Of a DNA stretch of 64,000 nt, positions 18,541 to 30,415 are shown piece by piece. The stretch covers positions 54,727,849 through 54,791,848 of the forward strand of contig CP136062.1 of NCBI GenBank assembly GCA_032622095.1, in the 5' to 3' direction. The stretch is from Siphonodentalium dalli. Lineage: Eukaryota > Mollusca > Scaphopoda > Gadilida > Siphonodentaliidae. A program made the position numbers and the translations under genes. Below the pieces are notes generated by a model. The model was not told where the DNA came from. It did no database searches and worked only from the letters and a program-made list of their open reading frames with translations. Positions within the stretch are counted from its first letter, which is position 1. Every line of letters begins with the position of its first letter.

Positions 18541-21417
18541 GACTTTGTCCGTGTATATGTCTGTCTGACCGTCCGTCTTTCCGTTCGGGCATATATCTCT
18601 CCTTCCTTATTTATCTGAACAGTTTGGTGTTTAACTCCACTAGCAATGGTCATACTTGAATGCTTATTGTAATATATCAGGATTGTTCGAAGTATATACT
18701 GACAGGTTTCGTTCATGTATTTTGTCAGAGTTATTTCCCTGTTTTGGACTTGTAGCAAGTTTTCCAACTGTGCATCGCATTTAGCATTCTTACTCAAGTA
18801 CCAACAGTTGGCTTGGAGATCTTTTTGGAATCGTGATAGGCAAGTGTGCGAGAAAGGATACAATGCCATGGGTGTTATGCTTTGGTTTTCCTCAGAGTGA
18901 CAGACCTTGGAATTCATACACATATTTAGCTTTACCCACTCTCTAAACTGAGCGCTCGGGATTGCCCTTGATTCAGATCTTGGTTCATTCCTGACCATGT
19001 TTCAATTTTGCAATGTTGGAGTGTGCCACCACCCGAAGTGCAACCTCTTGGCTTGATAATATTTAACTAACTAAATTACATTATTTGGTACGAATAGGTC
19101 CAAACTACATGACAAGAGTTTTCTTCCTCTCTACACACGGATTACGTACGGGGGGGGGGAGTAATTTGATACTAATTTGTAGGCTCTATAACATAAAGTG
19201 ATGGGTTCAATTTAATAAAAAATCACGTTAAGTCGTAGGGACACGAAAGAGCGTTGTATTGCTCACTAGGCTACACCAGATTTACAACTTCCACAAAATG
19301 CGCACTAAAAATTGACGACAGCAACACCGGTCTGACCTTGACCGATAGCATATTAATCAACTCAGCTTATTATTTATTAACAACTTATAGTCTTAATTAA
19401 TCAACTTAATTATTTTGATTATTAAAGATTAACTTGATTAATCTATTTAGTTATATTGGTTAATCGACTTAGCAATCTTGACTCTATAGTATCTGGATAG
19501 GCCTGGTGAAATATTAACGATATTTTATGCATGTGCATGCAATGTCGATTCTGGCTCAATTGGCCACTAATTCGCCCTCTAAAATACACGATAATGATAC
19601 AGGTGACCAATTCCAAGACTATATGAGTGTTGCCGAGAAAAACCGTTGTCTCCTCCACCAACTAACATCGTTGTGGTATGACTTAGCGATCGAATGGATA
19701 TGAACGCCAATAACCAAAACAAACCTATTCTTCCGAACAGGACGCCCATATTGGCGGCCATTTTATGTAATTATATTGAAAGCAATTAACATTCGGTATG
19801 AAACGAGATACAGCAATAAGCATGTCAAAACAATAGCGCAGATGCATCAATTCTGCACAGGATAAAACCCCATATCGGAAACTTCAGTTATATATGGCTG
19901 CCATATTGGAAACCATTTTCTATAAATACAGGTTCCCATGGCTACATAGTGGCATTGCGCTATGATTTAGAACTTTGTTATTTTCTAGAGATGAACACTA
20001 ACCGAATGATCTATATTATATAGTATCTCTATGTAAGTCATGCAGACATAGACCCAAGTTCGTCAACGTATGATCTGGCGGTACTTTTTACGCTTGGGGG
20101 GGGGGGTAAGTTTAGCGTTATTGCGTCCATATGATTGGTCCTTCCATCCAAAATTTAAAAAAATTCTGTGTAGGCCTATTAATATGCCTGAAGTAATTTT
20201 AGACGAAAAATGATCCCAAAATGTGTTAACAATTCGAGCTGTGATCAGTTTTCATGATACGATTGCTTGAAAAAAAAAAGACACATTTTTTTGCGATAAG
20301 TCAACATTTTTCGGGCAAATATCGCAACAGATTTCTGTCTCCTTTGATGCTATTCGTGTTTTTGGCCATCAGCTTAATTATGTTTAAAATCAATTATAAT
20401 GTCATTTTTTAAATTATGTTTAGTCAATGTGAGCAAAATCTAAAATTTTGAGATGTTTCTCCCAAAATTGCAATAAAATATTTTTTTTCTGGGTCGCGAC
20501 AATCGTATTTTTTATTTGTCCACCGTACGATATGCGCCAGGTGCCATGCAGTGTCAAATTATTTTTTCTGAAATCCGTACCGGCCTATTTCTTAAAAAGT
20601 CTGTCAATGATCCAAAACAAAACGTAATGTTAAAAATTCGCGGGACTCTTTGGCCCCACAAAATTAAAGATACGGGCAGCCTTCCCGGTTGGGTATAGCT
20701 GTTAAAATAGTCACATCCGCTAAAACCGCCATAAACAGAAAGACATATATTGTTCTTATGCCAATCATAAATATCGCGCACATTGCATGTTATTGTATTT
20801 GTACGCTGTGTTAGGTAAACAAACATAAAAACGTTACAGAACCAATTGTTTATAGACAAACACTCGGAACTACCGGATCGTTCAATGAAAAAGTCGGAGA
20901 TAAATCGAATTCAAATCACACCAAATTGTATTTTAATCGACCCATCCTACCCGCTGTCAGTTCAAAATCCAGCTAATCCACGTTACTTCATGATTGGGAA
21001 ATTATCAGACACGAAACGTGTACATAATAATTGTTCTTGCAAAGAGATGAATATTTTTCAATCTATTTAGTATTTTCTCCTAACCTATATAATTATGGTA
21101 ATACATACCAAATAAGAAATTTACTAGATGAAAGTAGTGTGAGTTGTAAGTTGTAGACGCACAAAATTAAGGGTTTAACAACCGATGTATAATGCGCGCG
21201 AATCTAAATAAGGAAATTACGCAATATCATGACTCTGCTTCTTAACAATTCACTGCGCTTTTTGCGAGAAACTAAACAACACTCGACCTTCATTTTCTCT
21301 GACACAAAGCGTGTTTTGTGAATAATATCGCATTCATATCATCATTATGGTATACTATTGGTATATTCTTGAGAAAGTTGTCATAATCTGATAACTGTTA
21401 TTTCTAAATTATAACCT
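18541..21417. other. Long intronic stretch without a supported gene
   Basis: Contains a tgtctgtctgacc-type low-complexity patch at 18550-18600, an isolated TSP1-intron motif at about 19088 ('ccaaactacatgacaagag'), G runs at about 19150 and 20096, and a minus-strand ORF of 155 codons (18998-18531) with scattered cysteines but no recognised domain. ORFs at 20516-21070 are likewise unsupported. Confidence 0.5.
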
Positions 21418-21648
21418 ACTAGCAGGTTAGCCCGCCACTGGCGTGGTTGGTCAGAAACATGACATTTTTTAATTTTTTTTATATTAATTTAATGTTTTTT
21501 AAATTTAATTTAGGTTTTTTTGAATTATAAAAATTAAATAAATATTAAAAAATTCAAAAAAACCTAAATTTAATTTAAAAAACATTAAATTAAAAAAAAA
21601 ATGTCATGTTTCTGACCAACCACGCCAGTGGCGGGCTAACATGCTAGT
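21418..21648. mobile_element. Near-perfect palindrome with ACTAG/CTAGT ends (paired Helitron-like 3' ends)
   Basis: Begins ACTAGCAGGTTAGCCCGCC and ends GGCGGGCTAACATGCTAGT. The arms extend about 110 bp through 'ccactggcgtggttggtcag' to an A/T-only centre ('aaatttaatttaggttttt' and mirror). Each end has a small GC hairpin just inside CTAGT, the layout of Helitron 3' termini, but here two such ends face outwards. Confidence 0.7.
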
Positions 21649-21789
21649 ATTTATTTAATTTGTATTCCAATTGACCTATTTATTTAATTTTTATTCTAAT
21701 TGACCCGATGAAATCCCCCCTTCCTAGGAACGACAGACAACGCATTCTTTGTTTTACTTTATTTTTTAACCTGCCCGTACCCGTCCTAA

Positions 21790-22195
21790 TGTCACAATAT
21801 TTCGAGCGATAACATTACATTGCATTGAAAACAAACGCTTCCCGTCGTGAAATCTCTCTACGATAACATTGCATTGAAAACAAACGCTTCCCTGTCGTGA
21901 AATCGCTCTGCATAATATTTCGAGTCTGCCGTACCCGTCCTAATGTCGTGAAATCTCTCTGCATTTCAATAAACGCTTCCCGTCGTGAAATCTCTCTACG
22001 ATAACATTGCATTGAAAACAAACGCTTCCCGTCGTGAAATCTCTCTGCATAATATTTCGAGTCTGTCGTACCCGTCCTAATGTCATGAAATCTCTCTGCA
22101 TAATATTTCGAGCGATAACATTGCATTGAATTGAAAACAAACGCTTTCCGTCGTGAAATCTCTCTGCATAATATTTCGAGCGACAGGCTACAATT
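21790..22195. repeat. Tandem array (gtcgtgaaatctctctgcat units)
   Basis: About eight imperfect units of about 50-65 bp built from 'cgtgaaatctctct', 'ataatatttcgag', 'gataacattgcattgaaa' and 'acaaacgcttcc'. The minus-strand ORF of 128 codons through it is a by-product of the repeat. Confidence 0.85.
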
Positions 22196-22439
22196 CGTCA
22201 TACAGATAAGTAGATAGCGAAAACGACGCTCTTTATATAGACACTGCGGAAAACGAACGCTCTTTATATATCAACGCTATTAACCCCGAAGTGCCGATTG
22301 CGGTGATTTTGATGATTGGGAAGGGAGAAACAGTGCTTTGAGGTTCTCCAAAACGCGACCACGGCGGTGTCCGTGGGATTATACACTTATATACGAAATT
22401 TCAACACAATCGAGCCAGCCGTTTTCGATTCTATAAAGT

Positions 22440-22440
<1 letters not shown>

Positions 22441-22513
<73 letters not shown>
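22441..22513. repeat. (CA)n(TA)n microsatellite
   Basis: About 11 CA followed by about 25 TA units. It directly precedes the start of a Helitron-like element (tctcatatatattttgaag), a common target context. Confidence 0.95.
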
Positions 22514-22516
<3 letters not shown>

Positions 22517-23061
22517 ATATATATTTTGAAGACCTCTGTCTGTCTGTCTGTCTGTTTGTTTGTTTGTCTGTCTGTTTGTCATTAATACAAATCTACGATT
22601 CTCGACCGATCGGGACGAAACTTGGTACGTGTGTGTAGTTGTCGTATTGGCGAGCCCGTGCGACGCCCATGCAGCGCATGCGCAGACGAGATCTCGGAAA
22701 CGGGTGGAGCTATCGACTTGAAATTTGCTATGTAAATGTATCTTGCCCCGGATACGAATTTTATCGGGTCGCCGAGCCCGTGCGACATCAGCTTCGCGCA
22801 TGCGCAGACGAGATCTCGGAAACGGGTGGAGCTATCGACTTGAAATTTGGTATGTGAATGTATCTTGCCCCGGATACGAATTGTATCGGGTCGTCGAGCC
22901 CGTGCGACGCCAGCTTCGCGCATGCGCAGACCAGATCTCGGAAACGGGTGGAGCTATCGACTTGAAATTTGGTTTACAGACCAGATCTCGGAAACGGGTG
23001 GAGCTATCGACTTGAAATTTGGTTTTTGAATAGCCCGGACAACGTCGGGCTCATCGGCTAG
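22511..23061 (+). mobile_element. Helitron-like non-autonomous element, left copy
   Basis: Starts tctcatatatattttgaag with a (TCTG)n stretch and ends in a GC hairpin (AGCCCGGACAACGTCGGGCT) plus catcggCTAGT. Inside are 122-bp tandem units (gagcccgtgcgac at 22652, 22774 and 22896) each with 'gagatctcggaaacgggtgg'. An inverted copy is at 23780-24347. TC start and hairpin plus CTAG-T end fit Helitrons; no Rep/helicase gene is present. Confidence 0.7.
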
Positions 23062-23737
23062 TCTATTATATATTTTGGAAGATCTGTGTGTGTGTGTGTC
23101 TGTCTGTAATCGATGGACTCGAAAACGGCCGAGCCGATTTCGATGAAACTTGGTATGTGGGGGTATTTTCGGGCAAGGAGTAACATAGGCCTATTAATTT
23201 TCAGATCCGAGGTAAACTTTTCACGTGCCGAGGTCAAATCTGTTTTTACGCTGTGTTACGGGACTTTCATTTGAGTTCGGTGCTTACAAATCGATTCGAA
23301 ACAGCGCGAATAATAAAATGCTTGTCATAATAATGACACTGTGAGAATCTTTCGTGTTTCCTCTTTCCAACGATATATAATGCGTATGTATCTGTTTTAG
23401 TTATCTGCCTCAATTATCAAGAAGAAGTGGTACTATCTTCCATCAGGATAAAAACAATGCGTAACTTCTATGACGTCGTTAGAGGTCATAACGTTAGATC
23501 ACGTTAACGCTTAACCGGCCGATGCATTTGACTGTTTAAGACGTCTTGGTGATATCTACTCTATACGGACGAAATTTGATGCATAGGGTATCTCGGTATC
23601 CGCTGGGCCGATTTCCCGGTATCCGCTGGGCCGTTTTCCACCATTTTTGGGGTGTTGGTGTTGGACCCCACCTGACCTTGACCTTCAAAATGGTCAATTC
23701 AAGGTCAAAGCCCGGACGAAGTCGGGTCACCTTCTAG
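23062..23737 (+). mobile_element. Second Helitron-like element between the inverted pair
   Basis: Begins tctattatatattttggaag with (TG)n/(TCTG)n and ends with hairpin CCCGGACGAAGTCGGG, tcacctt, CTAGT at 23734-23738. Its interior is unlike the flanking pair. It starts at the CTAGT end of the left copy, a head-to-tail arrangement. Confidence 0.65.
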
Positions 23738-23779
23738 TATATATATATATATATATACGGAAGTCTCAAAAGATATAGT

Positions 23780-24347
23780 ACTAGCCGATGAGCCCGACGT
23801 TGTCCGGGCTATTACAAAACCAAATTTCAAGTCGATAGCTCTACCCAGCCCGACGTTTTCCGGGCTATTCAAAAACCAAATTTCAAGTCGATAGCTCTAC
23901 CCGTTTCCGAGATCTAGTCTGCGCATGCGCGAATCTGGCGTCGCTCGGTCTCGGCGACCCGATAAAATTCGTATCTGGGGCAAGATACATTCACATACCA
24001 AATTTCAAGTCGATAGCTCCACCCGTTTCCGAGATCTCGTCTGCGCATGCGCGAAGCTGGCGTCGCACGGGCTCGGCGACCCGATAAAATTCGTATCCGG
24101 GGCAAGATACATTCACATAGCAAATTTCAAGTCGATAGCTCCACCCGTTTCCGAGATCTCGTCTGCGCATGCGCGAAGCGGGCGCCGCACGGGCTCACCA
24201 ATACGACAACGTCGACCGCCTGGTCAAACTACACGCACGTACCAAGTTTCGTCCCGATCGGTCGTGAATCGTAGATTTGTATTAATGACAGACAAACATA
24301 CAGACAAACAAACAGACAGAGGTCTTCAAAATATATATGAGATAGAT
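23780..24347 (-). mobile_element. Helitron-like non-autonomous element, inverted right copy
   Basis: Begins ACTAGccgatgagcccgacg and ends in cagacagaggtcttcaaaat, the reverse complement of the left copy at 22511-23061, with the same 122-bp internal units. The pair forms a 1.8-kb inverted repeat that could fold in a transcript of the host intron. Confidence 0.7.
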
Positions 24348-24589
24348 AGATAGACAACGAAGGCCGCCTACCCCTTTAATATTGGAACGTTTTGTACACC
24401 AGAAGAATATAATATCGTTCCATAGAGCCCATTAATATGAGGTACGATGGTCAGATAGCAATCCCACATGGAAACTTCGAGATAATATATTTAAACTTGG
24501 TGCTGGGGGAACTATATGGTTCTGCTGTCTAGAAATGCTGTTTACATATTTGAAGTCAGTGTTTCCCCGCATACTGTTTTCTGTTTCAG

Positions 24590-25230
24590 ACTGTAAAGGG
24601 TTGAAAGCAACAGGCGTTCTGACTGACGGTTCCTATAAAATCACACCAGGTGGCACTACAGAAGTCGATGTCGTTTGCGACATGACAACAGGCGAGGGCG
24701 GGTGGACTGTACTACAGCAAAGAAGAGACGGAACCACCAACTTTTACAGGAACTGGGCAGAGTATGAAAACGGATTTGGTGACCGTACCACAGTCGGAAA
24801 CTACTGGATCGGACTGAAGAACATTCACCAACTCTCTTCAAAAGGCACTACCGAGTTGTACGTCAAACTGACAACAGCAGGCGGACAGGAAAAATATGCT
24901 CGATATTCCAGCTTCAGTGTTGACGACGCTTCAAACAACTACGCTCTCCGCGTGTCAGGTTACAGCGGTGACGCGGGCGATTCTCTGAAATATCATAACG
25001 GGAAGCAGTTCAGCACGTTCGACAACGACCACACCCGATCTGGATGTTCCGTCACCCACTGTACCGTCACGTATCACGGGGCGTGGTGGTACGACTGCTG
25101 CCACTACAGTAACTTGAACGGAGAGTATCTAAACACAACGAGAGGAAGTGACCGTGGAATGAAGTGGTTCCACGACCTCCGCTCGAACTCTATGATGCAC
25201 ACCACGATGATGCTCCGCTCGGTTGGTTAA
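24590..25230 (+). CDS. Fibrinogen-related domain (FReD) terminal exon
   Basis: Acceptor 'tgttttctgtttcag', phase 1; stop TAA at 25228-25230; 213 codons plus two bases. The whole FReD is present: DCKGLKATGV start, VVCDMTTGEGGWTVLQQRRDG, WAEYENGFGD, NYWIGLKNIHQLS, ALRVSGYSGDAGDSL, then FSTFDNDHTRSGC and HGAWWYDCCHYSNLNGEY, ending NSMMHTTMMLRSVG. This is the ficolin/FREP/tenascin-type globular lectin fold, which binds acetylated sugars or proteins outside the cell. The calcium loop is reduced to DND compared with the usual longer acidic run, and an extra Cys (CC) follows WWYD. The last 12 codons before the stop were seeded into a 55-bp array downstream. It is predicted to be the C-terminus of the TSP1 protein; alternatively it could head its own transcript. 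Confidence 0.9.
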
Positions 25231-26335
25231 CCTCGGGATGAACTCTATGATGCACACCACGATGATGCTCCGTTCGGTTGGTTGACCTCGGGATGAACTC
25301 TATGATGCACACCACGATGATGCTCCGTTCGGTTGGTTGACCTCGGGATGAACTCTATGATGCACAACACGATGATGCTCCGCTCGGTTGGTTGACCTCG
25401 GGATGAACTCTATGATGCACACCACGATGATGCTCCGCTCGGTTGGTTGACCTCGGGATGAACTCTATGATGCACAACACGACGATGCTCCGCTCGGCTG
25501 GTTGACCTCGGGATGAACTCTATGATGCACACCACGATGATGCTCCGTTCGGTTGGTTGACCTCGACATGAACTCTATGATGCACACCACGATGATGCTC
25601 CGTTCGGTTGGTTGACCTCGACATGAACTCTATGAAGCACACCACGATGATGCTCCGCTCGGTTGGTTGACCTCGGGACGAACTCTATGATGCACACCAC
25701 GATGATGCTCCGCTCGGTTGGTTGACCTCGGGATGAACTCTATGATGCACACCACGATGATGCTCCGCTCGGTTGGTTGACCTCGGGATGAACTCTATGA
25801 TGCACACCACGATGATGCTCCGCTCGGTTGGTTGACCTCGGGATGAACTCTATGATGCACAACACGATGATGCTCCGCTCGGTTGGTTGACCTCGGGATG
25901 AACTCTATGATGCACACCACGACGATGCTCCGTTCGGTTGGTTGACCTCGACGTGAACTCTATGATGCACACCACGATGATGCTCTGCTCGGTTGGTTGA
26001 CCTCGGGATGAACTCTATGATGCACACCACGATGATGCTCCTTTCGGTTGGTTGACCTCGACATGAACTCTATGATGCACAACACGATGATGCTCCGCTC
26101 GGTTGGTTGACCTCGGGATGAACTCTATGATGCACACCACGATGATGCTCCGCTCGGTTGTTTGACCTCGGGATGAACTCTATGATGCACACCACGATGA
26201 TGCTCCGTTCGGTTGGTTGACCTCGGGATGAACTCTATGATGCACACCACGATGATGCTACGCTCGGTTGGTTGACCTCTACGTGAACTCTATGATCCAC
26301 ACCACGATGATGCTCCGCTCGGTTGGATGATTCGC
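25186..26335 (+). repeat. 55-bp minisatellite, 21 units, seeded by the FReD coding end
   Basis: Units start with aactctatgatgcac at 25186 and every 55 bp to 26286 with no length change at all. Unit 1 is the end of the coding exon. From unit 2 on the stop reads TGA (ggttggttgacctc) instead of TAA. The last junction has 'cctctacgtg', and the final unit runs into ggttggatgattcgcttcac. The same 3' flank and penultimate junction occur in the three-unit array at 60605-60795, so the arrays are homologous. Expected to lie in the 3' UTR. Confidence 0.96.
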
Positions 26336-26597
26336 TTCACTGCTTCTCGATCGGAGGGTCATATGGGTAAAATGCAGTCAATCAATTAATCAGTTTAATT
26401 ATCATAACCTAGGCATGGAGGTAATAATAATTAACTATTAAAGTGCGAGGAGATAGTTTGAAATTTGGGATAGAGCCAAGATACTGAGAAGATATCTAGT
26501 TGGAGAGCAAAGAGATACATCTCCGATAGAGTGGGAGAAGATGTATAGCTAGAATAATATGTAATATATAGAGAATATCTACACTTTTTGATTCGAT

Positions 26598-26695
26598 ATG
26601 AGAATTATCTCATGAGTGATGACAACAAAATTAATTTCCACGAGTGGTTCTGCCACGAGTGGAAATATTTTTTTTTATGTCATAACGAATGAGAT
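26598..26695. repeat. Degenerate foldback (aattatctcatgagtg arms)
   Basis: Arms gagaattatctcatgagtg and tcataacgaatgagat with inner atttccacgagtgg/ccacgagtggaaat. It is a worn relative of the near-perfect palindrome at 38168-38320. Confidence 0.7.
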
Positions 26696-27069
26696 ATTTA
26701 CCATAAAGGTGTATATCCAAGCATAGCCATTAATGAGCTTGTGCATATAAAAATAGTTCCATTTTCAGACATATAGGTTGAGGGATAAAGGGGCTAATAT
26801 CATAGTATGTTTAACAAAACAAATATTGTTTATGACCTGTTACATGTTCAACCTGAACACTCAGGAATTTTGGCACAGTGATGTTTACTCATCTAGTAAT
26901 GAATCACTTTTAATTTTTAGCGCGGATGGATACGAGTGCCATAGCGATATCTCGCTAGACGGATACTGGTTTTTATCTAATGAACAAAATACTACTATTT
27001 GATAGCTTAGCATATAGTAAAACATTTAATCTCAAAGCTTCCAAATCAAGATAAAACAACTGCCATGTA

Positions 27070-27245
27070 CAGTAATGCCCTAAGTAATCGACTCCTTAAC
27101 CACAGCAGACTTATGGGTAACTTTTCAGGATTTAGTCGGAAATATGGTTTGTTGCCATTCATCGGAAACTCTCCCCGACTAAATCCTGAAAAGTTACCCA
27201 TAATTTTGCTGTGGTTAAGGAGTTGATTACTTAGGGCATTACTGT
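27070..27245. mobile_element. TA-inserting foldback MITE (ends CAGTAATGC), copy 1
   Basis: Flanked by TA (27068-27069 and 27246-27247). Arms run from cagtaatgccctaa to ttagggcattactg through 'aggatttagtcggaaatatgg'/'actaaatcctgaaaagtt'. A second, larger copy is at 32836-33045. TA duplication is typical of Tc1/mariner-mobilised MITEs. Confidence 0.85.
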
Positions 27246-27512
27246 ATTCACGTTTCCGAGCTTGAGCAGAACAACCGAGATGGAACCTATGAACCCATCC
27301 ATGCATGATGACTATGCTGGTCGGATTTTGACTTTTAGGTAGTTTTACCAGGATTTGAATTTTTATCTGACGTCCAAACCAAAGATAATAATAACTTTTA
27401 GAGATTTATTAATCACATGTTTTGGGATTGCGGCCATGTACAGGCCTCAGTGATTGTGTTAATGTTATATAAGCATCAAACTATATATATGTTCCACGAA
27501 AATGACGATTAA

Positions 27513-27992
27513 AGGTACTCAATCCGATAAAACTCCTCTCAATTACTATTTCAATGGCTTCGGGGGTCAAAAATATTTGATTCGAGTCGAGGATGTCACC
27601 CATCAAAGCTCGGATTTGTCAGATATCGATTTTAGAAATCTATTATTTTTCATTATCGGGAATACTTTCTGGCCCAGATCTCAGTCAAAATTGAGTTATT
27701 ATTACCACTTGATTTTAGAGTTATCCATCCTTGTCTGTTTGAATAGAGTTTTGGGTTACAAATCTCGAGCAGGATACGAAATTGACGGCAATTATTAGTA
27801 CTCATCTCGAGAACATAACAAATTTCAAAAATCAATATATAATAATTCTGAGCTTTGTTTGATGGGTTCCTCGACTCGAATCAAATATTTTTTACCCCCA
27901 AAGCCAAAGAAATAGTAATATAGGACCCTCTGATCGGATTGTTGTTGTTGGAATCTGTTGAGATGGGGACCCTCTTTACGGATTGAGTACCT
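27513..27992. mobile_element. TTAA foldback element (ends AGGTACTCAATCC), copy 2
   Basis: Intact TTAA duplications at 27509-27512 and 27993-27996. Termini AGGTACTCAATCCGAT and GGATTGAGTACCT. The matching empty site, with a single TTAA, is in the inverted copy near 57896 (reads attaatcgtcag on the plus strand). Direct evidence of a TTAA-specific insertion. Confidence 0.92.
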
Positions 27993-28258
27993 TTAATCTT
28001 GACACAACGTCAGTAAATATCATTAAATTTTACAACACGCCTAGACAGTGTCGCTTCTTGTTAAACAATCTATCCATCGGACTATATCTATAGTCAAACC
28101 AAGCATACAGCACGATGTCACTCGAAACTCAAAGATTTCTATATAAAAAAAACTTGCTTCTTATCACAATGCACCGTTGAGATGTATGTGCGACTAATAT
28201 GGGTACAATTAATAACATCAATCTATGTCTCACAATCGAACGAAGTGACTGAATTCTA

Positions 28259-28375
28259 GGTGTGCCTGTCATTTGCAGAATGAGGTCCCCAGAGGGTGAA
28301 TTTAGTTATACTACCCCGCATAGCGGGCTAGCATAACCAAATTCACCCTCTGGGGACCTCATTCTGCTGGCAAAG
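28259..28375. mobile_element. Short TA-flanked foldback (gaatgaggtcc core), copy 1
   Basis: A 117-bp insert flanked by TA (28257-28258 and 28376-28377). Core palindrome 28275-28367 with centre cccgcatagcggg. The empty site is visible in the inverted copy near 57585 (ccaaaatatagaattcag on the plus strand). Two relatives lie at 54777-54867 and 55072-55162. Confidence 0.88.
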
Positions 28376-28492
28376 TATGATTTTGGCTTTTGATGACTCA
28401 TGTATGAGTCTCAACCCCAGCTGAGCGGCGTAAAATTCGATGCTCCAACCATACTGTCATCTATGTTGAGAGTTGAATATACCCGACACATC

Positions 28493-28846
<354 letters not shown>

Positions 28847-29219
28847 ACCACTACCGTTGCTGCATTTCGATCAGTCATTCATGAGATAAGCTACAGTGTC
28901 AATGTTGATACTTTCATATTAAATTTTCAGAAGAGTTCTCATTTTACATCACTTTCAGACTTAATAACTGTCTTGGTGTGAAATAATTAATCTGTACCCT
29001 GGCCAGAAAATACTGAACGGTCTATTGAAGACCGTTTGGTCTTTTTAGACTGATTTCAGGTTCTCCCTGACCTGTACAACAGCATAAGGTTGGGCCCCAC
29101 ATAACAAATCAGCTAAATAACTCATTTCGGCTTAGTAAGATGAAATCACACGTGTTGGAATTTGTGACAAAAAATTGCTTTTCAGACAAATTCACAAAAT
29201 AACAGTAAAAAAAAACCCA

Positions 29220-29335
29220 AATAAAAGGACAAGGTGTGAAGGCTACTGTGGATCCACGCCATTCGAGTGTGCAACTGTTGAACATCACTTACTCGAATGG
29301 CATAGATCCGTGGTAGAAAATCTCTATGACCTAAT
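29220..29335. repeat. Hairpin (ccattcgagt/actcgaatgg)
   Basis: 'ctgtggatccacgccattcg' near 29250 pairs with 'cgaatggcatagatccgtgg' near 29295. A short imperfect foldback between the two duplicated blocks. Confidence 0.6.
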
Positions 29336-29578
29336 TTAAAGCCATAAAAGTGTGAATAAATAACGTATCTATGTCGAGTTAGAAATTTGCGAAGAACTTC
29401 TGCATTTGGACACTGTTATTTCAAGTATTCGTTGGACGATTTTCATAACATTGGTATTAAAATGAAGGTTAATCAATTCCTGCAAGTTAAATCTCAATGG
29501 ATCAATAGAAATATTTCTCGCAATTTGACCGTTTGTCGAAGTGGTGTGAAATTCGCAGCTCCACAGGTTATAACCCTA

Positions 29579-29615
<37 letters not shown>

Positions 29616-29618
<3 letters not shown>

Positions 29619-29862
29619 CTACCATATGGTATCACGTTGGTAGGTAGGTGTGTAGAACGAAAAATGGGAGAACAATTTTATGGATGAATGTGCATGGATT
29701 CGGAAGTCATGAAACTTACGGGAAGTCAATTGTTCTTAGATCCAACTGCAGCGGGCGGTCGATTGTGGCAAAATTTATCAAGAAAAATTGTCAATTTCCG
29801 TAGTTATATCGAATTGAAGACACCAAACCACGTGCAAGCTAAGATGTGTAAATTTTAACCCT
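29616..29862 (+). repeat. Direct duplication of about 246 bp, copy 2
   Basis: See 28601-28846. After the shared end the sequences diverge: copy 1 continues into 'gtaaccactaccgttgctgc', which itself recurs at about 30687. Confidence 0.85.
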
Positions 29863-30071
29863 CTGTAACTCTGTTTCATTTTGCTGCACAAGTACGTGTT
29901 ATCGGGATCGAGACATGTTTAGGTTTTAAAAAGACGTGGTCTTAAATTCCAGTGTGCTGACTGATTCTTTGTTGGCACTTGCCCAGCAGTGCCTAAATTT
30001 AAAACAAGTACCGGTATTTGCTCCAAATCAAAATCCTGCAACATGCAGTACTGTCGGTGATCATGGCTTAA

Positions 30072-30411
30072 CCCTTTACCCAACAGAACGGCCCTGTGCC
30101 AATGCATTCTCTTATATATGCGAGTCGACCATAGGTCGCCTCGCATATATAAGAGAATGCATTGGCTTAACACATTAAAAATTATAAAATGTAAGAAAAA
30201 ATGGTAAATGCATTCTCTTATATATGCGAGGCGACCTATGGTCGACTCGCATATATAAGAGAATGCATTGGCACAGGGCATAACTGTAAATATCACAATG
30301 TGGTCAAGGAGCCGGTTCCAATGATATCCATATTTGTATGGTTCTATTGGGACAGACCGAAGATATTTTAGGCTGTTGAAGCTTTATTTGGCCGGTTTGT
30401 TGGGTAAAGGG
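30072..30411. mobile_element. TTAA-inserting MITE (ends CCCTTTACCCAAC), copy 2
   Basis: TTAA at 30068-30071 and 30412-30415. Same terminal repeats and paired internal hairpins as 598-1053, but 116 bp shorter, mainly through loss of the A/T-rich spacer between the hairpins. Confidence 0.9.
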
Positions 30412-30415
30412 TTAA

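Noticed and set aside
18531-18998. 155-codon minus-strand ORF with several cysteines
   Set aside because: No recognisable domain; its N-terminal half and its low-complexity C-terminus (ARTERRTVRQTYTRT from tgtctgtctgacc repeats) do not look like one protein, and no splice sites fit.
21815-22201. 128-codon minus-strand ORF
   Set aside because: Produced by the tandem cgtgaaatctctct array; internal peptide repeats mirror the DNA repeat.
25186-26335. Possible CRISPR-like or satellite array
   Set aside because: Units are contiguous 55-bp repeats with no spacers, in an animal genome, and derive from the FReD coding end.
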